IMG/VR virus record: IMGVR_UViG_3300028802_000034
Coordinates: 1-42,044 of that record
Direction: 5' to 3' (one strand)
Length of the DNA: 42,044 bases
From: a virus
Below, in pieces: positions 23,336-31,681 of the stretch. Position numbers and translations under genes: made by a program. Within the stretch, counting starts at the first letter, position 1. Each line of letters opens with the position of its first letter. A model generated the notes under the pieces. The model searched no databases. It was not told where the DNA came from and worked only from the letters and a program-made list of their open reading frames with translations.

Positions 23336-23662
23336 CTACGGACTGCGTGTCCGTTCGCCTGCTCTAAACCGTTGCACGGCCGTCTTGATTGACTGCCGAC
23401 GTTTTTCCTTGGCCTCTTTTGTGGCGCTGACACGAGTACGGGGCTTGGGCTTCTCGTTGCCGACCTCGATCAGCCCGAGCTGCTTGCCGACCGCCCTGAA
23501 GGCGCTCTTGCTCTCGTAGAACCGGCCGTCGACCTGCTCGGTCGGAGGCATGATGTCGCTGATGACGAAAGGCAGCGACACGTTTTCGCCCCGCCGGTTT
23601 TCGTTGATACGACGCTTCTTGACCCGCCAGCGGCCCGGCGCGAACTCCTCCAGCTCAACCAT
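23336..23662 (-). CDS. Basic hypothetical head-region protein (108 aa)
   Basis: The ATG at 23662 shares a base with the upstream stop (TGATG). The N-terminal half (LEEFAPGRWRVKKRRINENR, SLPFVISDIMPPTEQVDGRF, YESKSAFRAVGKQLGLIEVG) is a compact small domain, and the C-terminal third is strongly basic (KPKPRTRVSATKEAKEKRRQ). Similar 90-110-aa proteins occur beside capsid genes in Rhizobiales podoviruses. A capsid- or DNA-associated function is suggested by charge and position only. Confidence 0.65.
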   Translation of the reverse strand: MVELEEFAPGRWRVKKRRINENRRGENVSLPFVISDIMPPTEQVDGRFYESKSAFRAVGKQLGLIEVGNEKPKPRTRVSATKEAKEKRRQSIKTAVQRFRAGERTRSP

Positions 23663-25455
23663 CACAGGCTCGCGATCTGGTTTGCGCCTATGGCCGCCGT
23701 CACAGCGCTAGGCCAGATACATAGCTCGGTAATGTATCCGGTGTACGGTTCAGGGACGGCGCTCAGGCCAAAGAAAAGTTGACCTCCAAAATCGCCACTG
23801 CCGACATTCTGATTTGCGGTGTCCGCGCCACTGGGTGACGCGACAGATGCAATGTTGATGTGGCTGGACGCACCATTGTAAACGCACTGCGTGGCGTACC
23901 ATGTGTTCATGTTAGCAGTGCCAAATTGCAACGTACCGCCGCCCGCGTGCAGATAGAATGTTGCCGTATTGCCCGTGTAGCCAAAACGCGGAATGAGCGA
24001 CGTGCCGCAGAATATTCCGTTCGGTACGCCACCGGCTGTTTGCGCGGTCTGACGGGAAACAACAGACGCGGTAAACGGCTGTGCAAAAGCAGGGAAGGTT
24101 CCCTGTGTGCGGGATGGTATCGCCCCGTCAAAGAACAGCGCCGCCCGTCCTGTTGTCAAACCGGGAGGACTGATGGTGATGCGAGGCAACTGACCATTAA
24201 CGCCATACGTCATGTCGCTGCCTGTCGCCAGCTGATCGTACCAGAGCTGCACCACAGCGGTGCCGTGCGCCGCTATCCATGTGTTTAACGCGGCGTAATC
24301 CAGCAGCCCGCTTGGGAGAATGAAGATGTCGGTCGCGAAGTTGAAACTGTTGTCAGAAATCTTCATCGCCTTGGTAGTGCCCGCCCTTTGCGCGGCGCTG
24401 TAGGCACGCAAACCGTAGAAACAAATAGCTCCCGGCAGAATGTCGCCCGGCCCCTGATAGGCCGGGGCACCGGCAGTGATCGGCCCCACCGCTGTTGATG
24501 TGGCGTTCGCACTGCCAGCGCCATTGGTCGCCGTGACCGTCACGCTGACGTTGGTCGTGGCGTCTCCTGCCACCAGCAAATACGTGCTCGCCGTCGCACC
24601 CGATATTGCCGAGCCGTTGCGCAGCCACTGGTAGGAGTAGGTCGGTGAACCACTCCAAGTGCCGTTGGTCGTGGTCAGCGTCTGGCCGACATTGGTCGTG
24701 CCGCTGATGGCTGGCAGCACCGAATTGACGGGCACGCCAAGCACGGCCCCGGTCGCCGCCGACGTCGCGCTGGTATTTCCGGCTGCGTTGGTCGCGGTGA
24801 CCGTCACTGTGATGGCGGCACCGGCGTCAGCCGTCACCAGCGCGTAGGTGTTCGCCGTCGCGCCACTGATGTTCGTTCCGGCGCGCTTCCACTGATAGGT
24901 GTACGTGATCGGTGCCGTGCCGGTCCATGTACCTGATGTCGTCGTCAGCGTCTGGCCTACCGTCGCCGTGCCGCTGATAACAGGCAGCACTGTGTTGGCA
25001 GGCAGCACCAGCGGCGTGATCGGCCCGACTGCCGCAGACGTCGCACTCGCGCTGCCCGCAGGGTTGGTCGCCGTTACCGTCGCCGTGATGTTGGTGGTGC
25101 CGTCCGCTGTCACCAGCAAATAGGTATTGCTTGTGGCTCCGGCGATGTTCACCCCGCCGCGCTTCCACTGATACGCATACGTCGCCAGTGTGCCGCTCCA
25201 AGTGCCGACCGTCGTCGTCAGCGTCTGACCTACCGTTGTCGTGCCGCTGATGACCGGCGGCGTCAGATTGGCGGGAATAACCGCCGGGCCAAACAACGTG
25301 CCCGTGGTGTCGGTCACGGCAAGGCCGCCGGTCGCAACCGGCGTCACACCGAGACCAAAACCGTTTGTGGACACCGTCACCGGCAAGCCACCCATTGCTG
25401 TGGTGGCCTGCCTGACGGCAATCCCGTTAGGTACGGCGATAACGGGAAGTGCCAT
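23662..25455 (-). CDS. Decoration protein: three Ig-like repeats plus arabinofuranosidase-like/LamG-like domain (597 aa)
   Basis: After ~60 residues of N-terminus there are three bacterial Ig-like repeats (residues 66-146, 157-236 and 247-326), each with SGT..VGQTLTTT.GTWSG, YQWKR.G and ITATVTATN-type strands. Residues ~340-597 (CFYGLRAYSAAQRAGTTKAM, LDYAALNTWIAAHGTAVVQL, WYDQLATGSDMTY, GRAALFFDGA) match the alpha-L-arabinofuranosidase B-like concanavalin fold common in phage surface proteins. No catalytic activity is claimed; such domains usually bind glycans. Late-operon position before capsid and scaffold suggests a head decoration or fibre that sticks to cell or mucus carbohydrate. Confidence 0.8.
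   Translation of the reverse strand: MALPVIAVPNGIAVRQATTAMGGLPVTVSTNGFGLGVTPVATGGLAVTDTTGTLFGPAVIPANLTPPVISGTTTVGQTLTTTVGTWSGTLATYAYQWKRGGVNIAGATSNTYLLVTADGTTNITATVTATNPAGSASATSAAVGPITPLVLPANTVLPVISGTATVGQTLTTTSGTWTGTAPITYTYQWKRAGTNISGATANTYALVTADAGAAITVTVTATNAAGNTSATSAATGAVLGVPVNSVLPAISGTTNVGQTLTTTNGTWSGSPTYSYQWLRNGSAISGATASTYLLVAGDATTNVSVTVTATNGAGSANATSTAVGPITAGAPAYQGPGDILPGAICFYGLRAYSAAQRAGTTKAMKISDNSFNFATDIFILPSGLLDYAALNTWIAAHGTAVVQLWYDQLATGSDMTYGVNGQLPRITISPPGLTTGRAALFFDGAIPSRTQGTFPAFAQPFTASVVSRQTAQTAGGVPNGIFCGTSLIPRFGYTGNTATFYLHAGGGTLQFGTANMNTWYATQCVYNGASSHINIASVASPSGADTANQNVGSGDFGGQLFFGLSAVPEPYTGYITELCIWPSAVTAAIGANQIASL
24478..25260 (-). repeat. Three tandem Ig-like coding repeats
   Basis: About 80-residue units are spaced 90 residues apart. 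They share the motif order PxISGTxxVGQTL, TxGTW(S/T)G, YQW(K/L)R, and ATxxTYxLVxxD. DNA identity between units is visible in the GTCGTCGTCAGCGTCTG(A/G)CC segments, which would allow recombination to change repeat number. Confidence 0.8.
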
Positions 25456-25457
25456 GT

Positions 25458-25952
25458 TTACTTCCTACCCTTGCTCTTTTTGGGGGTTGGTTCTTCGCTC
25501 TTGGCCTTGCCGGGCCGGTGCACCTTCTTGGCGTCCCCAGCCTCGATCGCCTCCTCGATGTCCTCCTCCAGCTCGTCCTCCGCGTCGACGTCGTCAGCTT
25601 CCGGCGCTGGCAGGAACGTGAACGTCAGCACGTTCGAGTAGGCCGAGCCGTTGCGGACGCAGACGTCGACCGTGTCGGGGCCGTGCCACACGCTCATGTC
25701 GACGCCGGTCGAGACGACGTCGCCGTCGACCGTGGTCGGCTCGTCGTGCCCGGCGAACACGATCACGCTGGCATCGGTGAACCCGGTGCCCGCGATGTAC
25801 AGCGTGAAGCTGGCGTCGCCGATCGTGGTCTGGATCGGGTCGAGCGACGCCAGCTCTGGCGGCGTCTCGGACACCATCCCGAACGACGTGCCACGGTTCG
25901 GGTCGTTGTTGGCTGCGTGCAGCAGCTCATGCGGGGTGGGTTCGTCGCTCAT
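25458..25952 (-). CDS. IPT/TIG-like beta domain with acidic-basic tail (164 aa)
   Basis: The ATG at 25952 overlaps the previous stop (ATGA). Residues ~25-110 (SLDPIQTTIGDASFTLYIAG, TGFTDASVIVFAGHDEPTTV, TVDVCVRNGSAYSNVLTFTF) form an IPT/TIG immunoglobulin-like domain, recognisable from the GTGFT..S.IVF and PDTVDVCVRN patterns. The C-terminus is a very acidic stretch (DDVDAEDELEEDIEEAIEAG) followed by lysines. The neighbour at 25949-26836 also carries an IPT/TIG-like domain, so this is a small cluster of surface modules. A virion decoration or head-fibre role is likely. Confidence 0.72.
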   Translation of the reverse strand: MSDEPTPHELLHAANNDPNRGTSFGMVSETPPELASLDPIQTTIGDASFTLYIAGTGFTDASVIVFAGHDEPTTVDGDVVSTGVDMSVWHGPDTVDVCVRNGSAYSNVLTFTFLPAPEADDVDAEDELEEDIEEAIEAGDAKKVHRPGKAKSEEPTPKKSKGRK

Positions 25953-26836
25953 GTGAACGTCCAAGTTTGCGGTGCGGTGATGACCACGCCTCCGGTTACG
26001 ACAGTGACGGGCCAGCTACCTGCGGTCGCCTTCTTGGTGACAGCCGCCACGGTCAGCGACGTCGAGCTGACGAACGCCGTCAGCTGCGGCACGCCGTTGA
26101 CGTAGACCACGCTCTGCTTGGTGAAGCCGGTGCCGGTCGCGCCGAGCGTCGTGGTGCCGACGCCGGACACGCTGTTGCCGGGCGTGATGGCGGTCAGCGT
26201 CGGGTTGACCACCGGCGACAGGGTCGAGGCGTGGCTGGCGTTCGGCCCTGCCGAGAGCGAGGCCGCCGTCTGCGACGGGCCGGTTGCGACCGTCTTGAGC
26301 GCCCCGATCGGATTGAAGACGGCCGTTCCGACAGGCCACCCGGCGTCGCCGGCGGTGAACACCACCTCGGTGGCGGCACCCTCCGCAGCCACGCTGGTGC
26401 TGGCCGGGACCGGGCCGACCATGTTCGGCCCCTCGAACGGCGCGGTGTCCGTGCCGGGGTAGGTGTTCTCGGTTCCGCCGGACGTCGCGCCGGTGCCGCC
26501 CGAGAGGGCCGCCGTATTGGTGGCGAAGGCCAGCCGTGTCGGCGACAGCGTCGCCAGCGCCGCAGGCTCGTTGATGCTGGCGAACGCATTGGTGGGCGCG
26601 GGAATGCCGTCATCGTAGAACGGCGGCGGGTTCGCCACGGCCGACCACAGCCCGAGCGGTGCGGGAGGCGCGCCGCTGGCGAAGCCGCTGGCGGCGTTGT
26701 TGAGGCCGACACCGACGAAGTTGAGGTAGGTCAGCTTGGTCAGGTTGGTCGGGTTCGGCCCGGTAACGCCGGTGCTCGCGATGTTGGTCGGCGGCGACGG
26801 GGTCGGCGGGGTAACGGTGAGCGCACTCTGAGCCAT
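25949..26836 (-). CDS. Ala/Thr-rich virion protein with C-terminal IPT/TIG-like domain (295 aa)
   Basis: The start MAQSALTVTPPTPSPPTNIA (26836) has GGGAG eight bases upstream; an in-frame ATG at 26878 lies inside the upstream gene. Residues 1-200 are Ala/Gly/Thr/Pro-rich with few charges. Residues ~210-295 (PTLTAITPGNSVSGVGTTTL, GATGTGFTKQSVVYVNGVPQ, WPVTVVTGG) are IPT/TIG-like, the same class as the next gene. The composition fits an extracellular virion surface protein. It probably functions with the following two genes. Confidence 0.7.
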   Translation of the reverse strand: MAQSALTVTPPTPSPPTNIASTGVTGPNPTNLTKLTYLNFVGVGLNNAASGFASGAPPAPLGLWSAVANPPPFYDDGIPAPTNAFASINEPAALATLSPTRLAFATNTAALSGGTGATSGGTENTYPGTDTAPFEGPNMVGPVPASTSVAAEGAATEVVFTAGDAGWPVGTAVFNPIGALKTVATGPSQTAASLSAGPNASHASTLSPVVNPTLTAITPGNSVSGVGTTTLGATGTGFTKQSVVYVNGVPQLTAFVSSTSLTVAAVTKKATAGSWPVTVVTGGVVITAPQTWTFT

Positions 26837-26840
26837 GGTC

Positions 26841-28751
26841 TTACTCCCTCGGTTGGTAGTCATCACTGCGGGCAACATTGCCCATCACACTTCCTGCGCC
26901 GATCGCCCCGAGGCCGTACATCGGGATCTCCTTGAGCACCAGACCGCGACGCACGATCTCCTCGCGCGGCATGCCGGTCAGGCGGTGCGTGGTCTCGATC
27001 GAGCGGTTGATCGTATTGATCATCGGCCCGCCATAGTCGCTCTCGAACGGCGCGATGTTGTGGCCCATGCCGGGCTTCTTCTTCTCCGCCTTCGCCACCT
27101 TCTCCGCGTGGGCGGCCTCCTCCTTGATGGACTTCAGCCCGGCCCATGCGACGTCTTGGAAGCCGCGCGGGTCGGTGCCAGCCTTGGCGGCCTCCTCGTG
27201 CAGCACGCGCGTAGCCGGGCCATACCACTCCGGTATTGTCTCGCCGGGCAGGATCGCGCCGAACATCTGCTCGTCCATCGTGCCCGACATGCGGTTGCCG
27301 AGGTAGGCGTTGTCGAAGTCCGATCGCTTCGGGTTCTTCGCGGCGTCGAACGGCGTCATGCCGCGATCGATGTACTTCTGCGCCTGATCCATGTTGCCGC
27401 TGGCGAAGCGGCCGCCGACCGGGAACGACATCTCGTAAGCGCGCTGGTCGACGCGCTCGCCCTTCTTGCTGAGGTAGTTGGCGTAGTGCGACATCAGGAA
27501 GTTGTCGTAGGGCGACGCGCCGCCGGTGGTCGCGGCCATCATGCCGCTGAACTCCTTGCGGAAGGCGTCGCGACCGGCCTGCGGTCCCAGCTCTTTGACG
27601 TACTCGTCCTCCAGCTGCTTCATGAAGTACCAGTTGTCGCTGCCCTCTATGGTCTTGCCTCTGGCGTAACCGGCCTGCAGGCGCTCGCGCGCCTCGGGCG
27701 TGCCGTACATCTCGTCGAACTTCGCCTGCGTCTGCGCCTTCTTCGGGTAGGCCTCGACGCGGGTGTCGGGGAACGGGCCATAGTTCGCCGGGTCGACGTC
27801 GGCGCGCTTGGCCGGGTCGAAGTACGGCGTGTAGCCGTGCAGATCCATCTCGCGCTGGACCGTGTTGCGGTCCTTCTGGAACTGCTCCACCTGCGGCAGC
27901 AGCTTCTTCTCGAAGAAATAGCGCGGCGTGGCGTCCAGCTTCGCCGCCTCCTCGAAGCTGCTGTAGGGCACCTCGCCGAGCGGCTTCATCGACAGGTACT
28001 TGCCCGGCTTGTTGGGATCCGGCCGCTTCTCCATCAGCGCAGGCGGCCCGACCTCGGGGTACTGCTCGGCGTATTGTGGGTAAGTCTCCCACAACGCCTC
28101 CGCCTTGGCGCGCAGCTTCGGGTTCTCGTAAGTATTGATGCGCGAGATGTCCTGATGCGGTACCGGCGGCTGCGGTGCGCTCTTGGTGAACTCCTCGACC
28201 GACATCTCCTGCCACGGCGGTGGCGCACGCGTCACCGACGCGCCCTGCCGGAAGATGTTCGGCTTCTCCGGCAGCGGCCCGCGCCCGGCGGGCAGCTTGA
28301 CCTTGCCAGCCTCCGCCGGGCTGCTGTCGAGGAGCATGCCGGTGGTCGCGATCGCCTTGCCGAACGGGCCGCCGACCGCCATCAGGCCGACGTCGGTCGG
28401 CGACTGCGGCAGCATGTACTCCGACGCCACCACGCCGGTGGTGCGCTTGGGCGGCTCGGCGCGCCAGTTGGCGAACGGCATCAGCGATCGCTCGCCGGGC
28501 GCTGGTGGCGGCTTCGGCCGTTCGGGCAGGGCATTGTTCCACGGGTCGCCGCCGACAGCGCGGTAGCCGTTCTGCGCCGCGATCGCGCCAAGCTGCCAGC
28601 GCGCCTCCGGCGGCAGATCCTGCGCCATCGGCCCCAGCTCGGTCGGGTACTGCGGCGGCAGGCGCGGCGGTCCGGTACGCGGCGCGCCAATCGGGATGCC
28701 GAGGTCGCTGAAGCCGTAGTCATCGTCGCGTGCGAATGATCCCATGCTCAT
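26841..28751 (-). CDS. Large protein of unknown function between portal and decoration genes (636 aa)
   Basis: The first ~200 residues are Pro-rich and poorly conserved-looking, with one weakly hydrophobic stretch (VGLMAVGGPFGKAIATTGML, ~120-140). Residues ~300-570 form a helical domain with striking peptides: GSDNWYFMKQLEDEYVKELG, MMAATTGGASPYDNFLMSHY, NPKRSDFDNAYLGNRMSGTM and PEWYGPATRVLHEEAAKAGT. Their order (TxGGASPYDN, then KRSDFDNAYLGN) loosely recalls a helical family seen in phage head-gene clusters, but I cannot name it. The start overlaps the previous stop by 4 bp. It could be a packaged protein injected with the DNA. Confidence 0.65.
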   Translation of the reverse strand: MSMGSFARDDDYGFSDLGIPIGAPRTGPPRLPPQYPTELGPMAQDLPPEARWQLGAIAAQNGYRAVGGDPWNNALPERPKPPPAPGERSLMPFANWRAEPPKRTTGVVASEYMLPQSPTDVGLMAVGGPFGKAIATTGMLLDSSPAEAGKVKLPAGRGPLPEKPNIFRQGASVTRAPPPWQEMSVEEFTKSAPQPPVPHQDISRINTYENPKLRAKAEALWETYPQYAEQYPEVGPPALMEKRPDPNKPGKYLSMKPLGEVPYSSFEEAAKLDATPRYFFEKKLLPQVEQFQKDRNTVQREMDLHGYTPYFDPAKRADVDPANYGPFPDTRVEAYPKKAQTQAKFDEMYGTPEARERLQAGYARGKTIEGSDNWYFMKQLEDEYVKELGPQAGRDAFRKEFSGMMAATTGGASPYDNFLMSHYANYLSKKGERVDQRAYEMSFPVGGRFASGNMDQAQKYIDRGMTPFDAAKNPKRSDFDNAYLGNRMSGTMDEQMFGAILPGETIPEWYGPATRVLHEEAAKAGTDPRGFQDVAWAGLKSIKEEAAHAEKVAKAEKKKPGMGHNIAPFESDYGGPMINTINRSIETTHRLTGMPREEIVRRGLVLKEIPMYGLGAIGAGSVMGNVARSDDYQPRE

Positions 28752-28963
28752 GGCGGCATCATCTCCTGCAGCTGTGTGACGCTGACGATCTTGACGTCGA
28801 CGTTATCATTGCCGCCAGCGCCGTAGTGCAGCCGCAACACACCAGCGGCCTGCTGCGTCACCATCCGCACGAACGCCATGTTGACGAGGATCAGAGCATC
28901 GTCAGGCGATCGGCGGAAGGAGCGGAACGACGGCCGCGTGCCGATGTTGGAGCTGCTCGCCAT
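28748..28963 (-). CDS. Small late protein after portal (71 aa)
   Basis: The start MASSSNIGTRPSFRSFRRSP overlaps the portal stop by one base (TGATG). A central helix (DDALILVNMAFVRMVTQQAA) and two strands (VLRLHYGAG, VDVKIVSVTQL) make a compact alpha-beta unit. No family is recognised. Its tight coupling to the portal suggests a minor head component. Longer in-frame starts would run back through the portal gene and are not supported. Confidence 0.6.
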   Translation of the reverse strand: MASSSNIGTRPSFRSFRRSPDDALILVNMAFVRMVTQQAAGVLRLHYGAGGNDNVDVKIVSVTQLQEMMPP

Positions 28964-31281
28964 CAGTTCGGCCTCCGTGCTGGAGCTGGCCTCGCGATCG
29001 ACGCCATCTGGCGCTCGTTGGCGCGGTTCGCCATGTCCTGCTGCTTGGCGGCGTGCTGCTGCATCGTCATCTGCGCCTTCTGCCGCGCCAGATCCATGTC
29101 TTGGCTCTTCTCCAGCATGTGCGCCTGATGGCTCTCGCGGTTCTCCATCGCCTTCTGGTTCTGCACCTGCATCTTGCCTTGCTGGTCGCCCTGCTTGGCC
29201 TGCATCTCCGCCATCTTGATGGTACGCTCGTTCTCCAGCTCCCACTGCTTGTGCTTGTCCTTCTGCACCAGCTCCTGCGCCTTGAGTGCGGCGTCGGCCT
29301 TGTTCTTCTCCTTCACCGTCGCGTCCTTCATCTGCTCGATCTGCAGCGCGATGCGGTTCTGCGCGGTGGTCGGATCCTCGCTTGGTCCCTGCTCGCCCTT
29401 CACCTTCATCAGCTCGACCAGCGCGTCGATCTGGCCCTCCAGCGCGCGACCGGCGCGGAACGGAGCGGTGGCGAACTTCAGCACCTCGCCGCAGAACTCC
29501 GCCGTCTGCGGCTCGCCGGTCATCATCTGCGCCAGCTGCGGCAGCAGATTGCCGAGCACCTGCGTGAACTCGGTGCGGCGCTCCTTCTCCGCGTTCTCGT
29601 CCTGCATGATCGTGCTGTCGGTCTCGATGTCGAGCACGAACGATTTGGATTTGCCGTCTTTCAGGAAGTAGAGCACCTGATCGAGCGTCGCCTCCTCCTG
29701 CAGCTTCTGGTACTGCGACTGCAGCTGCGCCAGCTGCGTATTGACCTGCGCCATCGGATCCTCCGGCGGCTTGGTCGACGGTGTCGTCACGCCTTCCTGC
29801 TGCGGCGGTGCCAGCTGTTGCTGCTGCGCCTGCTGCATCAGCTGCTGCGCCTTCTGCCGGATCTGCTGCGCCTTCTGCTGCTGCATCTGCGACGTCGGCA
29901 GCTGCGTCTGGCTCATCTCGATCATGGTCTCGGGCTTGAACTGCTGCGTGATGATCTCGCTCGTGATCTCGACGAGGTCGCGCGCAAGGCGCACCAGCTC
30001 CTGCTGCTTGTCGCGGATCCTCGTAGAGCCGTACTGCGTCTTGAGCTGCTGCGCGCCGAGCGTCTCGTTGGGATCTGTCGCACCGCGCATGATGTCGGAC
30101 AGTCCCATTATCTGGTAGATGTCCTCGATCACCTGCTTGCGCAGTGCCACCAGCGCCGTGATGGTCTGCGCGATCATGTCGATCGGCAACCAGATGATGA
30201 CGTCCTTGCTGCCGCCGAACGCCGCCCAGTTGCTGATCGGGATCAGCATGCGACCCGGCGTGTGCGTCGTTACTGCGGCCTGTACCGCCTCCGCCAGTTC
30301 GCCGCCGCCTGCGGGATAGAAGCCCTTGGCCTCGATCGCGTCGCTCAGGGCGTGAATGCGACCAGTGAGTAGATTGATCTCGTCGAGCTGGTCCTTGTAC
30401 TGCATCACGTCAGGCACCGGGATCAGCGATCGCCGCTGCACCGTGCCGTACGCTGGCTTGGGACAGGGGAAGTAGTCCTTCAGCTTCAGGTGCGCGGCGT
30501 CCTCGTCGAGGATCTCGTCGACGGCTTCAGCGACCCACACCACGCGCTTCGCGCCCTTGTCCCAGATCTCCCAGAACTTGGCGCGTTCGCGATTGTCAGC
30601 GCCGCCGACGTTCTTGGCCTCCTTGTCGACCCTGTACTCGGCCTGCTGATAGGCGTCGCCGCTCGTTGCCTTGAACCGCTTGCGCGCCTCGCCACGCGTC
30701 AGGTAGCTGGCACCGGCGACCCACGTCACCTCACGCCAGTTGCGGCTGATGCTGTGCAGGAAGTCACGACGATCCTTGAAGTCGATACAGACGCGCTCGG
30801 TGTCGTAGTCGCCGCCCTCGGCGCTCTCGTAGCGCACCCACGCCACGCCGCGACTGTTCATGCTGAGGTCGTCGCGCACCAGCAGCATCAGGTCATTGAT
30901 GCGGGTCAGGTCGAACGACACGACGCAGCAGCGCTCCATCATCTCGGCAGCTGCCTGATAGACCGGCCTCCTGTCCTTGAACTTGGTGGCGACGACGGGG
31001 ATCGGCGGGCGCGCATAGATGCTCGGCTTGAGAACCTCGCAGTTGGCCCAGAACATCTGGAACTCCTTGTCGCGGCCGTAGCGCGCGAGCCGCTCAAGGT
31101 TGGCGAACTGCTTGTCGATGTGGTCGCAGTGATCATTCCAGCTCTCGAACGCGTCCTCGCTCTCCCTGATCAGGTTGAGCCACGCCTTGCTGCTCTTCGG
31201 CTCCAGCGCCGGGTTGAACTCAAGGTCGTCGTGCTTGACGTCATCGCCGACCGGCTTGTCGTTGTCAGGCTTACGCGCCAT
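28963..31281 (-). CDS. Portal protein (772 aa)
   Basis: This is the dodecameric DNA-entry ring of the head. The N-terminal region (WLNLIRESEDAFESWNDHCD, EFQMFWANCEVLKPSIYARP, PIPVVATKFKDRRPVYQAAA) and MNSRGVAWVRYE follow the large P22-like portals found in Burkholderia and Rhizobiales podoviruses. A long Gln-rich helical crown/barrel follows (about residues 455-520, QLPTSQMQQQKAQQIRQKAQ) and then an extended basic coiled-coil C-terminus. Length (772) fits the large class with a barrel. GGAGAGAAG precedes the ATG. Terminase genes lie upstream, as expected. Confidence 0.88.
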   Translation of the reverse strand: MARKPDNDKPVGDDVKHDDLEFNPALEPKSSKAWLNLIRESEDAFESWNDHCDHIDKQFANLERLARYGRDKEFQMFWANCEVLKPSIYARPPIPVVATKFKDRRPVYQAAAEMMERCCVVSFDLTRINDLMLLVRDDLSMNSRGVAWVRYESAEGGDYDTERVCIDFKDRRDFLHSISRNWREVTWVAGASYLTRGEARKRFKATSGDAYQQAEYRVDKEAKNVGGADNRERAKFWEIWDKGAKRVVWVAEAVDEILDEDAAHLKLKDYFPCPKPAYGTVQRRSLIPVPDVMQYKDQLDEINLLTGRIHALSDAIEAKGFYPAGGGELAEAVQAAVTTHTPGRMLIPISNWAAFGGSKDVIIWLPIDMIAQTITALVALRKQVIEDIYQIMGLSDIMRGATDPNETLGAQQLKTQYGSTRIRDKQQELVRLARDLVEITSEIITQQFKPETMIEMSQTQLPTSQMQQQKAQQIRQKAQQLMQQAQQQQLAPPQQEGVTTPSTKPPEDPMAQVNTQLAQLQSQYQKLQEEATLDQVLYFLKDGKSKSFVLDIETDSTIMQDENAEKERRTEFTQVLGNLLPQLAQMMTGEPQTAEFCGEVLKFATAPFRAGRALEGQIDALVELMKVKGEQGPSEDPTTAQNRIALQIEQMKDATVKEKNKADAALKAQELVQKDKHKQWELENERTIKMAEMQAKQGDQQGKMQVQNQKAMENRESHQAHMLEKSQDMDLARQKAQMTMQQHAAKQQDMANRANERQMASIARPAPARRPN

Positions 31282-31558
31282 TGCTTCTCTCCGCCTTGCG
31301 CCGCCGGTAGGCCGCGATGATGTCGTCTGCGGTCGGATCGAGGTGGACCATCGAGTTGGCGACGGCCGCCAGCAGGTAGCCGTCGAAGTCCTTCTCGTCG
31401 CGCAGCACCGCAGTGACCTCGCCCGCGAGGTCGAGGATACGCTGCCACGCCAAGACCTCTGGCGTCGGTATCGGCAGCACCAGCTGCACCGGCAGCGCGT
31501 CAGGCTCGATCGGCCGCACCGTCATCTCCGCGCCGTCGTACCAGACCGGCGCGAACAT
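31271..31558 (-). CDS. Small protein between the tRNA-like RNA and portal (95 aa)
   Basis: The ATG at 31558 (MFAPVWYDGAEMTVRPIEPD) is chosen as the longest ATG start that does not enter the structured RNA; ATG 31525 (84 aa) is possible, and neither has a strong ribosome site. The protein has a beta start (ALPVQLVLPIPTP) and a helical C-terminus (LAWQRILDLAGEVTAVLRDE, then TADDIIAAYRRRKAE). It overlaps the portal start by 11 bp. Function unknown. The weak initiation region may mean that translation is controlled by the upstream RNA structure. Confidence 0.6.
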   Translation of the reverse strand: MFAPVWYDGAEMTVRPIEPDALPVQLVLPIPTPEVLAWQRILDLAGEVTAVLRDEKDFDGYLLAAVANSMVHLDPTADDIIAAYRRRKAERSNGA

Positions 31559-31596
31559 CGGGTCACGATCGGCCGCGCCTCTACTGACGCGAAATG

Positions 31597-31681
31597 TGCG
31601 GGGAGCAGTGGGACTTGAACCCACCGGCTCCCCTGACGAGGGCGACGCACCGTTAGAGCATGTCATACGGTCAGATGCGTC
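31597..31681 (-). ncRNA. tRNA-like structure: acceptor/T-arm minihelix with upstream hairpin
   Basis: On the minus strand, GGGGAGC (31633-31627) pairs with GCTCCCC (31606-31600), enclosing GTGGG-TTCAAGT-CCCAC (31624-31608). This is a 7-bp acceptor-like stem stacked on a 5-bp T stem with a canonical TTCRANN T-loop, followed by GCA. It is the top half of a tRNA, with no D or anticodon arm between. Just upstream, ACCGT/ACGGT extended by GACGC/GCGTC (31681-31644) forms a second hairpin. The structure fills most of a 197-bp gap (31559-31755) in an otherwise gapless operon. It could be a tRNA 3' fragment (att-like), an RNase P/RNase Z processing signal, or a regulatory RNA. Confidence 0.45.

Noticed and set aside
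26835-28739. 634-codon plus-strand open frame opposite the 636-aa late gene
   Set aside because: It has the same antisense codon-bias character (Leu/Arg/Val/His-rich), no motif and no operon context; the minus-strand gene has coupled starts and protein-like composition.
29053-30372. 439-codon plus-strand open frame opposite the portal gene
   Set aside because: It is made largely of Leu, Arg and His, the reverse complement of Gln/Glu/Lys-rich portal coiled coil. Not protein-like.
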